A DNA stretch of 46,422 nt, from NCBI GenBank assembly GCA_045546915.1, contig JAZQDU010000015.1, positions 1 through 46,422 of the forward strand, in the 5' to 3' direction. The DNA comes from UMGS172 sp045546915 (lineage in GTDB: Bacteria; Bacillota; Clostridia; Oscillospirales; Acutalibacteraceae). The notes below the pieces were generated by a model, which saw only the letters and a list, made by a program, of their open reading frames with translations, searched no databases and was not told the origin of the DNA. Position 1 is the stretch's first letter. Each line of letters opens with the position of its first letter. The translations under genes were made by a program, and so were the position numbers. This document shows, one piece after another, positions 7,351 through 13,824 of this stretch.

Positions 7351-8505
7351 TTATTCTTCTTTTAAACTGCCTATTTTTAGTTTTTGCCAAACTTTTTCTT
7401 CAAAAGCAGCATATTTTAAAGCCAATTTTTCAAAATGTTTATCCCAAAAAACAAAGAAAGGTTTTTCAACAAAACGAATACGCAAGTAATCAATCAAGAA
7501 ACATATTACAAATATAACCACAGCGCTTAAAACAGCATGCAACCATACCCAATTTGTACCGAAAACTTCAACATTTTTCAATACATCCTGCCACAGCCAC
7601 TGACGCATTGTGTCACCATTAGCATGAATCAGCAAAATTCCAAAAGTTGTGGCTGACACTGTATTAATGAGCCTGCTCGGTTTTAACTTTAAATTCTTAA
7701 AAAACATAAAAGAACTGATTCCGGTTAAAAATGCCAATAGTGTATTTGAGTCGGTCACAAAAATATAAGCAAGATTTCTTCCTAATCTATGGCTTAAAAA
7801 TGCACAAACGACAACTGAAACACAACACAAAAGCACACAAACCGCTGATGCAATTCCCCAAAATTTTGTATTTTCAAACAATGACTTAGGATACAAACGA
7901 ATATATGATGCTGTAAAGAAAAGCACCATATACCATGACACGTAGTTCATATCAACCGACAAAAACGGGACCGTGCCGAACAAAACATATATGATTATCA
8001 TCAAACCAATGAGGCGGACATGCTGTCTTTCGGTTAAATTATGTATTAAAATGTTTAAGAACGGAATACATAAAAAGAAAAGCAAGAAAGTTCCTGTGAA
8101 ATTTTGAGCAACCACTGTAAATGGCAATAAAACTTTAACAAACCCTTTTAGCGTAAACGTAGCATATCCGGTCACCCAAAATATCGTGTTTATAACATAT
8201 TTATAAAACATTAACTCCAAAAACAACTTGGCGAATTTTTTTACTGAAATTTTTGACGTACACATGAAATAGCCTGTAATCAACACAAAACAATTGATTC
8301 CTATTTTACCAAATGCACCCCAAACAAGCAAAAATAACGATTTCGCCGATGTAGGATTTGAAAAAATGTAGTTTTCGGTTGTTAATCCTGAGTTGACCAC
8401 ATAATGATGTGCGATAATCAGAAACATTGAAATAATTCTGTATAATTCAATGTTCGAATCTCTGACAGTTGCTGAACCAGATATTTTTTTGACTTTTTTT
8501 AGCAT
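7351..8505 (-). CDS. Membrane acyltransferase, acyltransferase 3 (OafA/WecH-like) family
   Basis: 384 residues with about ten hydrophobic segments. The N-terminal NIELYRIISMFLIIAHHYV carries the conserved R..S...I..HH pattern of the acyltransferase 3 family, and the C-terminal end has VEKPFF. Such enzymes transfer acetyl or other acyl groups to sugars of surface polysaccharides or peptidoglycan at the membrane. Ribosome site GGAAGGGG. It is a single gene; a terminator (8565-8586) and a structured element lie just upstream, so it could be attenuated by that leader. Confidence 0.88.
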   Translation of the reverse strand: MLKKVKKISGSATVRDSNIELYRIISMFLIIAHHYVVNSGLTTENYIFSNPTSAKSLFLLVWGAFGKIGINCFVLITGYFMCTSKISVKKFAKLFLELMFYKYVINTIFWVTGYATFTLKGFVKVLLPFTVVAQNFTGTFLLFFLCIPFLNILIHNLTERQHVRLIGLMIIIYVLFGTVPFLSVDMNYVSWYMVLFFTASYIRLYPKSLFENTKFWGIASAVCVLLCCVSVVVCAFLSHRLGRNLAYIFVTDSNTLLAFLTGISSFMFFKNLKLKPSRLINTVSATTFGILLIHANGDTMRQWLWQDVLKNVEVFGTNWVWLHAVLSAVVIFVICFLIDYLRIRFVEKPFFVFWDKHFEKLALKYAAFEEKVWQKLKIGSLKEE

Positions 8506-8564
8506 AAAATACCCCTTCCGTCATAATACAACAAAACTTGGTACTGTCCCTAAAAACAAAAAAA

Positions 8565-8586
8565 TGCGGCTACCGAAGTAACCGCA
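8565..8586 (-). terminator. Strong UUCG-tetraloop terminator
   Basis: On the minus strand TGCGGTTAC-TTCG-GTAGCCGCA, a 9 bp stem with one G.U pair and a UUCG loop, followed by seven T and then GTTTTT. It lies downstream of the structured element and 60 bp upstream of the acyltransferase start codon. Confidence 0.85.
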
Positions 8587-8607
8587 CAAAAAACGCAAAC
8601 TCCGATA

Positions 8608-8760
8608 GTCGCCAAACTAATTATGCAAAATAGGTTTAAACCGAATCTGTCATAAAGGAATTTGCTTTTTTTCAAATTCAATCAGATTCGGATAATTAAA
8701 AAAGTATATAATATCCCTAAGGATAAAAATACTACTTTGCATATTAAATTAGTTTGGCAA
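8608..8760 (-). ncRNA. Candidate structured RNA (three-way junction), unknown class
   Basis: Closing stem: GCCAAACTAATT (8611-8622) pairs with AATTAGTTTGGC (8747-8758), continued by ATGCAAAATAG (8623-8633) against CTACTTTGCAT (8732-8742). Inside are two hairpins: CCGAATCTG/CAGATTCGG (8641-8649, 8683-8691), itself enclosing GAATTTG/CAAATTC, and a small TATCC-CTAA-GGATA (8712-8725). Read on the minus strand it is followed by a strong terminator at 8565-8586, which favours an RNA over a simple repeat. It could be a free small RNA (6S-like outline) or a leader element of the acyltransferase gene. No known riboswitch motif recognised. Confidence 0.5.
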
Positions 8761-8800
8761 TATCTAGTCTACCACAAAATATTCAAAAATACAACAAAAA

Positions 8801-8824
8801 ACTCACCTAACAAAATAGGTGAGT
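8801..8824 (-). terminator. Second terminator after tRNA-Arg(CCU)
   Basis: ACTCACCT/AGGTGAGT hairpin followed on the minus strand by TTTTTTGTTG. Confidence 0.7.
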
Positions 8825-8828
8825 AAAT

Positions 8829-8867
8829 AAAGACCTAACTATCAATAAAAACAATAGTTAGGTCTTT
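8829..8867 (-). terminator. Hairpin directly after tRNA-Arg(CCU)
   Basis: AAAGACCTAACTAT pairs with ATAGTTAGGTCTTT, a 14 bp perfect stem starting at the last base of the tRNA. It is a 3'-processing or termination hairpin. Confidence 0.75.
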
Positions 8868-8941
8868 GGCACCCCCTACGCGAATCGAACGCATAACTAA
8901 CCCTTAGGAGGGGTTTATTATATCCATTTAACTAAGGAGGC
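8867..8941 (-). tRNA. tRNA-Arg, anticodon CCU
   Basis: 75 nt including encoded CCA. Acceptor GCCTCCT pairs with AGGGGGT (two G.U pairs); D stem GTTA/TAAT; anticodon stem AACCC/GGGTT around the loop CTCCTAA, giving anticodon CCT in DNA; variable loop of 4; T stem ATGCG/CGCGT around TTCGATT. All four arms close. It reads the rare AGG codon. An incomplete second copy of its 5' part lies immediately upstream. Confidence 0.93.
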
Positions 8942-8993
8942 ATTTATAGTTTATTCCATTTACTAAAGCGATTATTTAAAAAGCATACATTAT

Positions 8994-9103
8994 GAGGGGT
9001 TTATTATTACGAGCGCATGCGAGTAACAGGGTTCCCGGGTACCCATTCAAAATCTTTGATTTTGTTAATGGGTGGGGTTCCTATATCCATTTAACTAAGG
9101 AGG
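8994..9103 (-). pseudogene. Interrupted 5' half of tRNA-Arg(CCU)
   Basis: Minus-strand order: 9082-9103 repeats the acceptor strand and D arm of the neighbouring tRNA; 9008-9081 is a 74 bp unrelated insert; 8994-9007 repeats 14 bases at the anticodon 5' arm. The remaining 3' half is absent. The identical run also covers upstream leader bases to 9111 (30 bp identical to 8919-8948). It cannot fold as a tRNA. Confidence 0.7.
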
Positions 9104-9209
9104 CATTTATAATTTATTCAGTTTTAATGGGTTGTTGTTTTCCAAACAAATCGCCTTTACATTCTACAACAACCCACTTGTTTTGTCAACTTTATATATT
9201 CAATAAATT

Positions 9210-9920
9210 TTACATATTACCGGTATTAAGCATTAAAACGGTAAGTGCGGCGACGGGTGCAGTCTCGGCACGCAAAATTCTGGGGCCTAAGGTTGTGACT
9301 GTGGCACCTGCTTGCTCTAAATGCGACGCCTCATCCTTTGAAAACCCACCCTCGGGGCCAACGATTACAGCAGCCGTTTTTATACTTTGAGTTTGCATCG
9401 GCACACCGCCTGCTTCATAAAAAAAGAACGCCTTATCGACCGATTTTATCTCCTCTTGAACCTGCTTTAACGTAATACATGGCATAACCTGCGGTAAAAT
9501 TCCTCTCCCGCTTTGGCCTGCGGCTTCATTAGCAATTTTTTGCCAACGCTCTATCTTTTTTGTAAGCGATTTTTCATCAGGTCGCGATACGCAGTTTTCA
9601 GACAACACAGGCACTACCCTGCCAACTCCGCACTCGACCGCCTGACGCACTATTGTATCCATTTTATCGCCCTTTGTCAGGCATTGATAAAGTGTCACAA
9701 AAACACTCGGTTCGGTGTCATTTTTCTTGACTTCGATTATATTTAAATCTACCCTGTCGGCAAAAACGCCCGACACTTGGCAACGGTAATCGTTACCCTT
9801 TAAATCACAAACGGTCAGTTCCTCACCAATCTTTATACGCAACGATTTAGCAACATGGCGGGCATCATCACCCTCCAAATACGGTGCATTATCGAAATTT
9901 TCTTTGAAAAAACGTGGCAT
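9210..9920 (-). CDS. rsmE: 16S rRNA (uracil1498-N3)-methyltransferase RsmE
   Basis: 236 residues, normal for RsmE. N-terminal PUA-like domain (starts MPRFF, with DDARHVAKSLRIKIGEEL) and C-terminal SPOUT knot with GPEGGFSKDE and LGPRILRAETAPVAAL, which form the SAM pocket. The enzyme methylates N3 of U1498 in 16S rRNA. Often paired with prmA and dnaJ; here it stands alone, next to tRNA-Arg(CCU). Confidence 0.95.
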   Translation of the reverse strand: MPRFFKENFDNAPYLEGDDARHVAKSLRIKIGEELTVCDLKGNDYRCQVSGVFADRVDLNIIEVKKNDTEPSVFVTLYQCLTKGDKMDTIVRQAVECGVGRVVPVLSENCVSRPDEKSLTKKIERWQKIANEAAGQSGRGILPQVMPCITLKQVQEEIKSVDKAFFFYEAGGVPMQTQSIKTAAVIVGPEGGFSKDEASHLEQAGATVTTLGPRILRAETAPVAALTVLMLNTGNM

Positions 9921-9971
9921 TAAATTTCACCTCTAACACATTATACATCACCCAAGTCTATTTTTCAACTA

Positions 9972-10000
9972 TTGACAAACCGACCTTCGGGTGGTTTAAT
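9972..10000 (+). promoter_or_regulatory. SigA-type promoter of the pyridoxal kinase-like gene
   Basis: TTGACA (9972-9977), 17 bp spacer, TTTAAT (9995-10000). Because it lies inside the upstream part of the open frame, it excludes the earliest possible start at 9914. Confidence 0.7.
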
Positions 10001-10030
10001 ATATATACTTTTAGAAGGGCGGTGACAAAA

Positions 10031-10870
10031 TTGGAAAAGCAAAAAAGAGTAGCGGCAATTCACGATATTTCGGGCTTTGGCAAATGCTCACTTACCGTTG
10101 CATTACCGGTTATTTCGGCTGCTGGTATTGAAACCTGCCCTATTCCTACCGCCGTTTTGTCGGCACACACCGCCGTACCCGGCAACTTTACTTGCAGGGA
10201 TTTGAGTTGTGACCTGCCTTCGTTTATCGAACACTGGCAAAGTTTAAATCTTACATTCAACGCTATATACAGTGGATATTTAGGCTCTAAAATGCAGGTT
10301 GACACCGTTATTGATTTTATTGAACGATTTAAAAGCAAAGACACCACCGTCATTGTCGACCCTGTTATGGCAGATGACGGCAAACTCTATAGCCTGTTCG
10401 ACCATGATTTTGTTGCAGAAATGCGGCTTTTGTGTAAAAAAGCCGACATTATTGTACCCAATATAACCGAGGCACTGTTACTTGTAGGCAAGGAATACAA
10501 AAGCGGACCTTATACAAAAGAATTCATTGAAGACCTGCTTTTTGAACTGTCAAAAATCGCGGAAAAAGTAGTGTTGACCGGCGTAAGCCTTGACGATTCA
10601 CACATTGGAGCCGCTTGTTTTGAAAAAGAAACCGGCGAAATACAATATTTTCTTTCCCCTTGCGTACCGGGGGTATATCACGGCTCAGGCGACGTGCTGG
10701 CAAGCGCTTTGACCTCTGCCATTGTTTTGGGCAAAAGCCTTGACGATGCGGTCAAACTCGCCGTTGATTTTACCGTCGGAAGTATTAACCGAACAGCAAA
10801 CGGTTCTCAAGACCACCGTTTTGGCGTTGATTTTGAACACGGAATAGTTGATTTTGTAAAATCTTTATAA
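10031..10870 (+). CDS. Pyridoxal/pyridoxamine kinase (PdxY/PdxK-like)
   Basis: 279 residues from a TTG at 10031 with GGTGA five bases before it; GTG at 10022 is the alternative. A ribokinase-fold enzyme that phosphorylates pyridoxal or pyridoxamine to the 5'-phosphate (vitamin B6 salvage). Evidence: N-terminal HDISGFGKCSLTVALPV..AAGI, PTAVLSAHTAVPG, the VDPVMADDGKLY segment, and the catalytic anion hole GSGD in YHGSGDVLAS. Standalone gene with its own promoter; the terminator at 10957-10990 is shared with the convergent gene. Confidence 0.9.
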   Translation: MEKQKRVAAIHDISGFGKCSLTVALPVISAAGIETCPIPTAVLSAHTAVPGNFTCRDLSCDLPSFIEHWQSLNLTFNAIYSGYLGSKMQVDTVIDFIERFKSKDTTVIVDPVMADDGKLYSLFDHDFVAEMRLLCKKADIIVPNITEALLLVGKEYKSGPYTKEFIEDLLFELSKIAEKVVLTGVSLDDSHIGAACFEKETGEIQYFLSPCVPGVYHGSGDVLASALTSAIVLGKSLDDAVKLAVDFTVGSINRTANGSQDHRFGVDFEHGIVDFVKSL

Positions 10871-10956
10871 AATAAAAAATCGGGGAATTTGTAAACACAC
10901 TTATTTTCGGTTAAAAACCAGCATCACAATTATATGTACAAAACCACTAACAACAG

Positions 10957-10990
10957 AAAAGAGAAGGCTCAAAAATGAGCCTTCTCTTTT
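10957..10990. terminator. Bidirectional terminator
   Basis: AAAAGAGAAGGCTC/GAGCCTTCTCTTTT with a 6 nt loop, between convergent genes. Confidence 0.9.
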
Positions 10991-11031
10991 GTTTCATACA
11001 GTTATGTACTGCTTTAAAAATAAACCTATTT

Positions 11032-11367
11032 TTAAAGAATCAACATTAAATTGTTATAGTTTAATTCTTTAGCCTTTTTCTGCACCGAAAACCAATCTAT
11101 AATTGTCAATATACCACAAAGACCGCCTGTTAAAAGCTTTAATATACCCATACCTGTTTCACCAAGCATAAATCTATCAACACCCAAAGAGCCTAAAAAC
11201 AGAGATACCAACAAAATAGTTGTAGGTTCTTTAAACTCTACTGCTGATGCCAAAGCAAACTTGCTTTCATCTGCATCGGCTAATTTTTGTTTTAAAAATA
11301 CCATCTTTTCTGCAGGAAGATACTTTTGATTAGACATAATAAACATGTCAACTTTTTGTGAGTCCAT
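11032..11367 (-). CDS. TM2 domain membrane protein
   Basis: 111 residues. The C-terminal half is a TM2 domain: two membrane helices around FLGSLGVDRFMLGETGMGILKLLTGGLCGILTIIDW (seen as FLGSLGVDRFMLG and GILKLLTGG). The N-terminal ~50 residues are charged and probably cytosolic. Function is unknown; TM2 proteins are often found with DUF2752 genes, as here. Ribosome site AAAGGGTGG. It lies 50 bp downstream of the DUF2752 gene on the same strand and probably shares its repressed promoter. Confidence 0.85.
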   Translation of the reverse strand: MDSQKVDMFIMSNQKYLPAEKMVFLKQKLADADESKFALASAVEFKEPTTILLVSLFLGSLGVDRFMLGETGMGILKLLTGGLCGILTIIDWFSVQKKAKELNYNNLMLIL

Positions 11368-11417
11368 TTACAAATTCCACCCTTTTGTTTTGATTTTATA
11401 TCATAATTCTATTTGAA

Positions 11418-11738
11418 TTATAACCAATTAAAAATTCTTAAAATGTTAAAGACAAACGATATAATTGACAAAATTAAGTATATAAAAATTTCTGTTTTTT
11501 TAATTTTTATATTTCTTATATCACAAAAAACTATACGAAAAAACATAATAGTTAAAAAAATGAACATAGGATTACTGTTAAAAGCATTAATAATATTGCC
11601 ATTTAAAAAATATATCCATGCATGAGTAACCCCACATGCCGGACAAGTTACCTCGAATAAACTCAAAATAGGACAACCAAAATTAAAAACTAAAATCAAA
11701 AATAAAATTAATACTATAATTTTAAAAATTCTTAACAT
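11418..11738 (-). CDS. DUF2752 small membrane protein
   Basis: 106 residues from the ATG at 11738, preceded by GAGGTGG; an ATG 27 bases earlier has no ribosome site. Three hydrophobic segments. The DUF2752 signature is clear: CPILSLFEVTCPACGVTHAW with the CPxCG.T pattern, then a short loop with N.NIINAFNSNPM. Function unknown. The promoter is covered by a perfect palindrome between -35 and -10 and faces the XRE repressor gene, so it is likely repressed by that protein. Base composition is more A/T-rich than most neighbours. Confidence 0.8.
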   Translation of the reverse strand: MLRIFKIIVLILFLILVFNFGCPILSLFEVTCPACGVTHAWIYFLNGNIINAFNSNPMFIFLTIMFFRIVFCDIRNIKIKKTEIFIYLILSIISFVFNILRIFNWL

Positions 11739-11769
11739 TGGTATATTCCACCTCGTAAAGTACAAAATT

Positions 11770-11798
11770 AATATACCATAGTATTTTTACTATGTCAA
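11770..11798 (-). promoter_or_regulatory. Promoter of the DUF2752-TM2 unit with embedded operator
   Basis: Minus strand TTGACA (11793-11798), 17 bp spacer, TATATT (11770-11775). The palindrome CATAGTA-TTTT-TACTATG (11777-11794) fills the spacer. Confidence 0.8.
11777..11794. promoter_or_regulatory. Operator 1 (palindrome between -35 and -10)
   Basis: CATAGTATTTTTACTATG, 7 bp perfect arms. Shares the ATAGTATT string with operator 2. Confidence 0.7.
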
Positions 11799-11813
11799 GC
11801 ATTAATGTACAAT
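11786..11813 (+). promoter_or_regulatory. Promoter candidate of the XRE gene
   Basis: TTTACT (11786-11791), 16 bp spacer, TACAAT (11808-11813); the -10 lies inside operator 2. Confidence 0.5.
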
Positions 11814-11823
11814 AGTATTGTAC
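11807..11823. promoter_or_regulatory. Operator 2 (17 bp perfect palindrome)
   Basis: GTACAATA-G-TATTGTAC, placed between the divergent promoters, over the -10 of the XRE gene. Likely autoregulatory site. Confidence 0.7.
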
Positions 11824-11845
11824 TTTTTGTAAAGGATATGTTTAT

Positions 11846-12121
11846 ATGTTAGGTGATAAAATCCGCGAAATTCGCTTGGCTAAAAAAATAAGTCAGGTGG
11901 AATTAGCTAGAATACTCGATGTGACTAAGCAAAGCGTATCAAATTGGGAAAATGAAAATATTCAACCATCTATAGAAATGTTATCTAAAATAGCAGATGC
12001 TTTTAATGTTTCTACTGATTTTCTGCTGTCTCGTGACGATAGAAGGTATTTAGATGTGACAGGTGTTTCTGAGGAATTAATACAAAATCTCCAATCAATT
12101 ATTGATAAAATTAGAAATTAA
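11846..12121 (+). CDS. XRE-family transcriptional repressor
   Basis: 91 residues. Residues 5-60 form a Cro/C1-type helix-turn-helix (IREIRLAKKISQVELARILDVT..SVSNWE with Q and S in recognition helix positions), followed by a short C-terminal helix for dimerisation (about 70-90). Ribosome site AAAGGA. It is transcribed away from the DUF2752-TM2 pair, with two palindromes between them, so it probably represses both directions. The lack of a sensor or protease domain means the inducing signal is not visible. Confidence 0.9.
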   Translation: MLGDKIREIRLAKKISQVELARILDVTKQSVSNWENENIQPSIEMLSKIADAFNVSTDFLLSRDDRRYLDVTGVSEELIQNLQSIIDKIRN

Positions 12122-12152
12122 AAGTTTATAGACTGATATTAAACACGATAAA

Positions 12153-12190
12153 AAAAAGAAGACTCGTTTGTTTATACGAGTCTTCTTTTT
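12153..12190. terminator. Bidirectional terminator after the XRE gene
   Basis: AAAAAGAAGACTCGT / ACGAGTCTTCTTTTT with a 9-10 nt loop. Confidence 0.88.
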
Positions 12191-12241
12191 GTCCATTAAG
12201 TGATACTCCATTAAGAATATAACGCTAACGCCAAGCGATTA

Positions 12242-12472
12242 TTAATGCTCTGCTTTCCAGATTTCTGCCTTTTCAGCCGAGATGCTCTTAATATTTTCTT
12301 TTTTATATGGAGATTTTTCTCCGCCGTTCATGTAAAGAAAATATTTGCCATCGGGGGTCATGTAAAGGCTTTCCTCATAACCATCAGGCTGTCCGAACTC
12401 ACCGGCAGTATACTTTTTAATAAGTTGTGCCGTCTCGGTGTCATACTCGCGTTTACAGATGATTTTTTTCAT
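12242..12472 (-). CDS. Small conserved hypothetical protein, 76 residues
   Basis: Starts MKKIICKREYDTETAQLIKKY after AAAGGAGAA. The middle holds YEESLYMTPDGKYFLYMNGG, a beta-strand-like stretch common to small proteins of mobile and accessory regions of Firmicutes (from memory). Charged C-terminal helix. No membrane segment, no cysteines apart from Cys6. Function unknown. It could be the last gene of the nadB-nadC run or have its own promoter in the 60 bp upstream. Confidence 0.65.
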   Translation of the reverse strand: MKKIICKREYDTETAQLIKKYTAGEFGQPDGYEESLYMTPDGKYFLYMNGGEKSPYKKENIKSISAEKAEIWKAEH

Positions 12473-12533
12473 AAATTATTCTCCTTTTTTTTATTAAATT
12501 TATTATAACCAAAATTATAATACAAAACTAAAT

Positions 12534-12980
12534 TTATTTTTCAACGTATTTATAATCAGGATAATTCCGACAGTCATAACTTTCTTTTGAAAAATCAATA
12601 GTCACACCGTTTATAATAACAACGGTGTAATCCTCCCAACTAATCATATTGGCAGTTTCACCAATCTGCCAATAAATAGTTCTTTTTTCTCCCGTACTGT
12701 CACGGCAGACTTCAGCCCTGATTCCCGCAGGATTATGCTTGGTTTGGGGCACCTCGTAAAACAAAACGTGATATCCGCCTTTTTGTTGGTCAAAAACATA
12801 TTTTTGATCGGAAAATCTGTAATTTGCACCCTGCTCTTCATCAATATGATAAGGTATGGGTGTGCCTTGAGGCAGATTTTCAAGACTGTAATAAAACGCA
12901 TCTTTTACAAAGTATGTAACATTGGCAATAACCACCAAAACGGTTAATAACGCCAACAACATACACGCTTTCCTCTTCAT
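12534..12980 (-). CDS. DUF5412-like membrane-anchored protein
   Basis: 148 residues with one N-terminal membrane span (about 5-27) and an exported domain. The pattern IRAEVCRDSTGEKRTIYWQIG..ANMISWEDYTVVIINGVTIDF resembles DUF5412, seen here as IYWQIG, ISWEDYTVVIING and the ending YDCRNY. Function unknown. It begins 13 bp after nadC on the same strand, so it is probably co-transcribed, although no functional link to NAD synthesis is apparent. Confidence 0.6.
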   Translation of the reverse strand: MKRKACMLLALLTVLVVIANVTYFVKDAFYYSLENLPQGTPIPYHIDEEQGANYRFSDQKYVFDQQKGGYHVLFYEVPQTKHNPAGIRAEVCRDSTGEKRTIYWQIGETANMISWEDYTVVIINGVTIDFSKESYDCRNYPDYKYVEK

Positions 12981-12993
12981 ACAAAGCCTCCCG

Positions 12994-13824
12994 TTATTTT
13001 ACGACCTTGAGTGAAATATCGAATGCCTTGACCGAATGGGTTAACGCTCCTATAGATATAATATCAACCCCTGTTTCGGCTACGGGTCGTATGGTTTCGG
13101 CAGTAATATTTCCCGATGCCTCCAAAAGCGCCTTGCCGTCTGCCATCAAAACTGCTTTTTTCATGGTTTCACAATCCATATTATCAAGCATAATTATTTC
13201 ACAGCCGGTTGTCAAAGCCTCTTTAACCTCGTCAAGTGTTCGGGTTTCAACCTCGATTTTTACCGTATGACCGATTTTTTTGCGAAGTGTTTGCACAGCC
13301 AAGGTTATACTTCCGCAAGCATCAATATGATTATCTTTAAGCATGGCAGCATCTGACAGATTAAAACGGTGATTTTTGCCACCACCGCAAGTGACAGCAT
13401 ACTTTTGCAATGCTCTAAGTCCCGGTAATGTTTTTCTCGTGTCGGTAACCGTAGCGTTGGTTCCTTCTACAAGTTTTACTGCCTCATTAGTCATGGTTGC
13501 AATACCCGACATATGCTGAATAAGGTTAAGTGCTGTACGTTCACCCTTTAACAGAAGTGCCGTAGGTCCGCAAATTTCGGCTATAATATCACCTTTTTTA
13601 ACCCGCTCACCATCATCTATATATTTTTTAAAGGTAAAACCACCCAGCAACTCGAACACACGAAGGGCAACTCCAACTCCACAGACAATACCCTCTGCTT
13701 TGGCGATAAAACGTGCTGTTGAAACAAAACTTTCATCTAACAGGTTGTCCGCTGCCATATCGATATAATTTATATCCTCCATTAAGGCGGTTTTTATTAT
13801 GTCATCAACGTAAAATTGCAACAT
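12994..13824 (-). CDS. nadC: Nicotinate-nucleotide pyrophosphorylase (quinolinate phosphoribosyltransferase)
   Basis: 276 residues. Converts quinolinate and PRPP to nicotinate mononucleotide, CO2 and PPi. Key segments are the ERTALNLIQHMSGIAT motif, the TVTDTRKTLPGLR substrate loop, KYAVTCGGGKNHRFNLSDAAMLKDNH, and the barrel end EASGNIT/ISIGALTHS. Starts at the base where nadB ends (stop and start overlap by one base), so the two are translationally coupled. Confidence 0.95.
   Translation of the reverse strand: MLQFYVDDIIKTALMEDINYIDMAADNLLDESFVSTARFIAKAEGIVCGVGVALRVFELLGGFTFKKYIDDGERVKKGDIIAEICGPTALLLKGERTALNLIQHMSGIATMTNEAVKLVEGTNATVTDTRKTLPGLRALQKYAVTCGGGKNHRFNLSDAAMLKDNHIDACGSITLAVQTLRKKIGHTVKIEVETRTLDEVKEALTTGCEIIMLDNMDCETMKKAVLMADGKALLEASGNITAETIRPVAETGVDIISIGALTHSVKAFDISLKVVK

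Larger units (their letters stand above)
8506..9209. other. Gene-poor region with tRNA, tRNA fragments and structured element
   Basis: No protein gene supported. From left: terminator, structured RNA candidate, two terminators, tRNA-Arg(CCU), interrupted tRNA copy with a hairpin-rich insert (CAAAATC/GATTTTG inside ACCCATT/AATGGGT), and a GGGTTGTTGT/ACAACAACCC hairpin (9129-9175) that may end rsmE transcription. Confidence 0.6.

Noticed and set aside
8992..9390. Plus-strand frame of 132 residues across the tRNA fragments into rsmE
   Set aside because: It crosses the repeat/insert region and is antisense to rsmE; no ribosome site.
9914..10030. Upstream extension of the pyridoxal kinase-like gene to 9914
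   Set aside because: A SigA-type promoter lies inside that stretch and the extra residues are not like the family.
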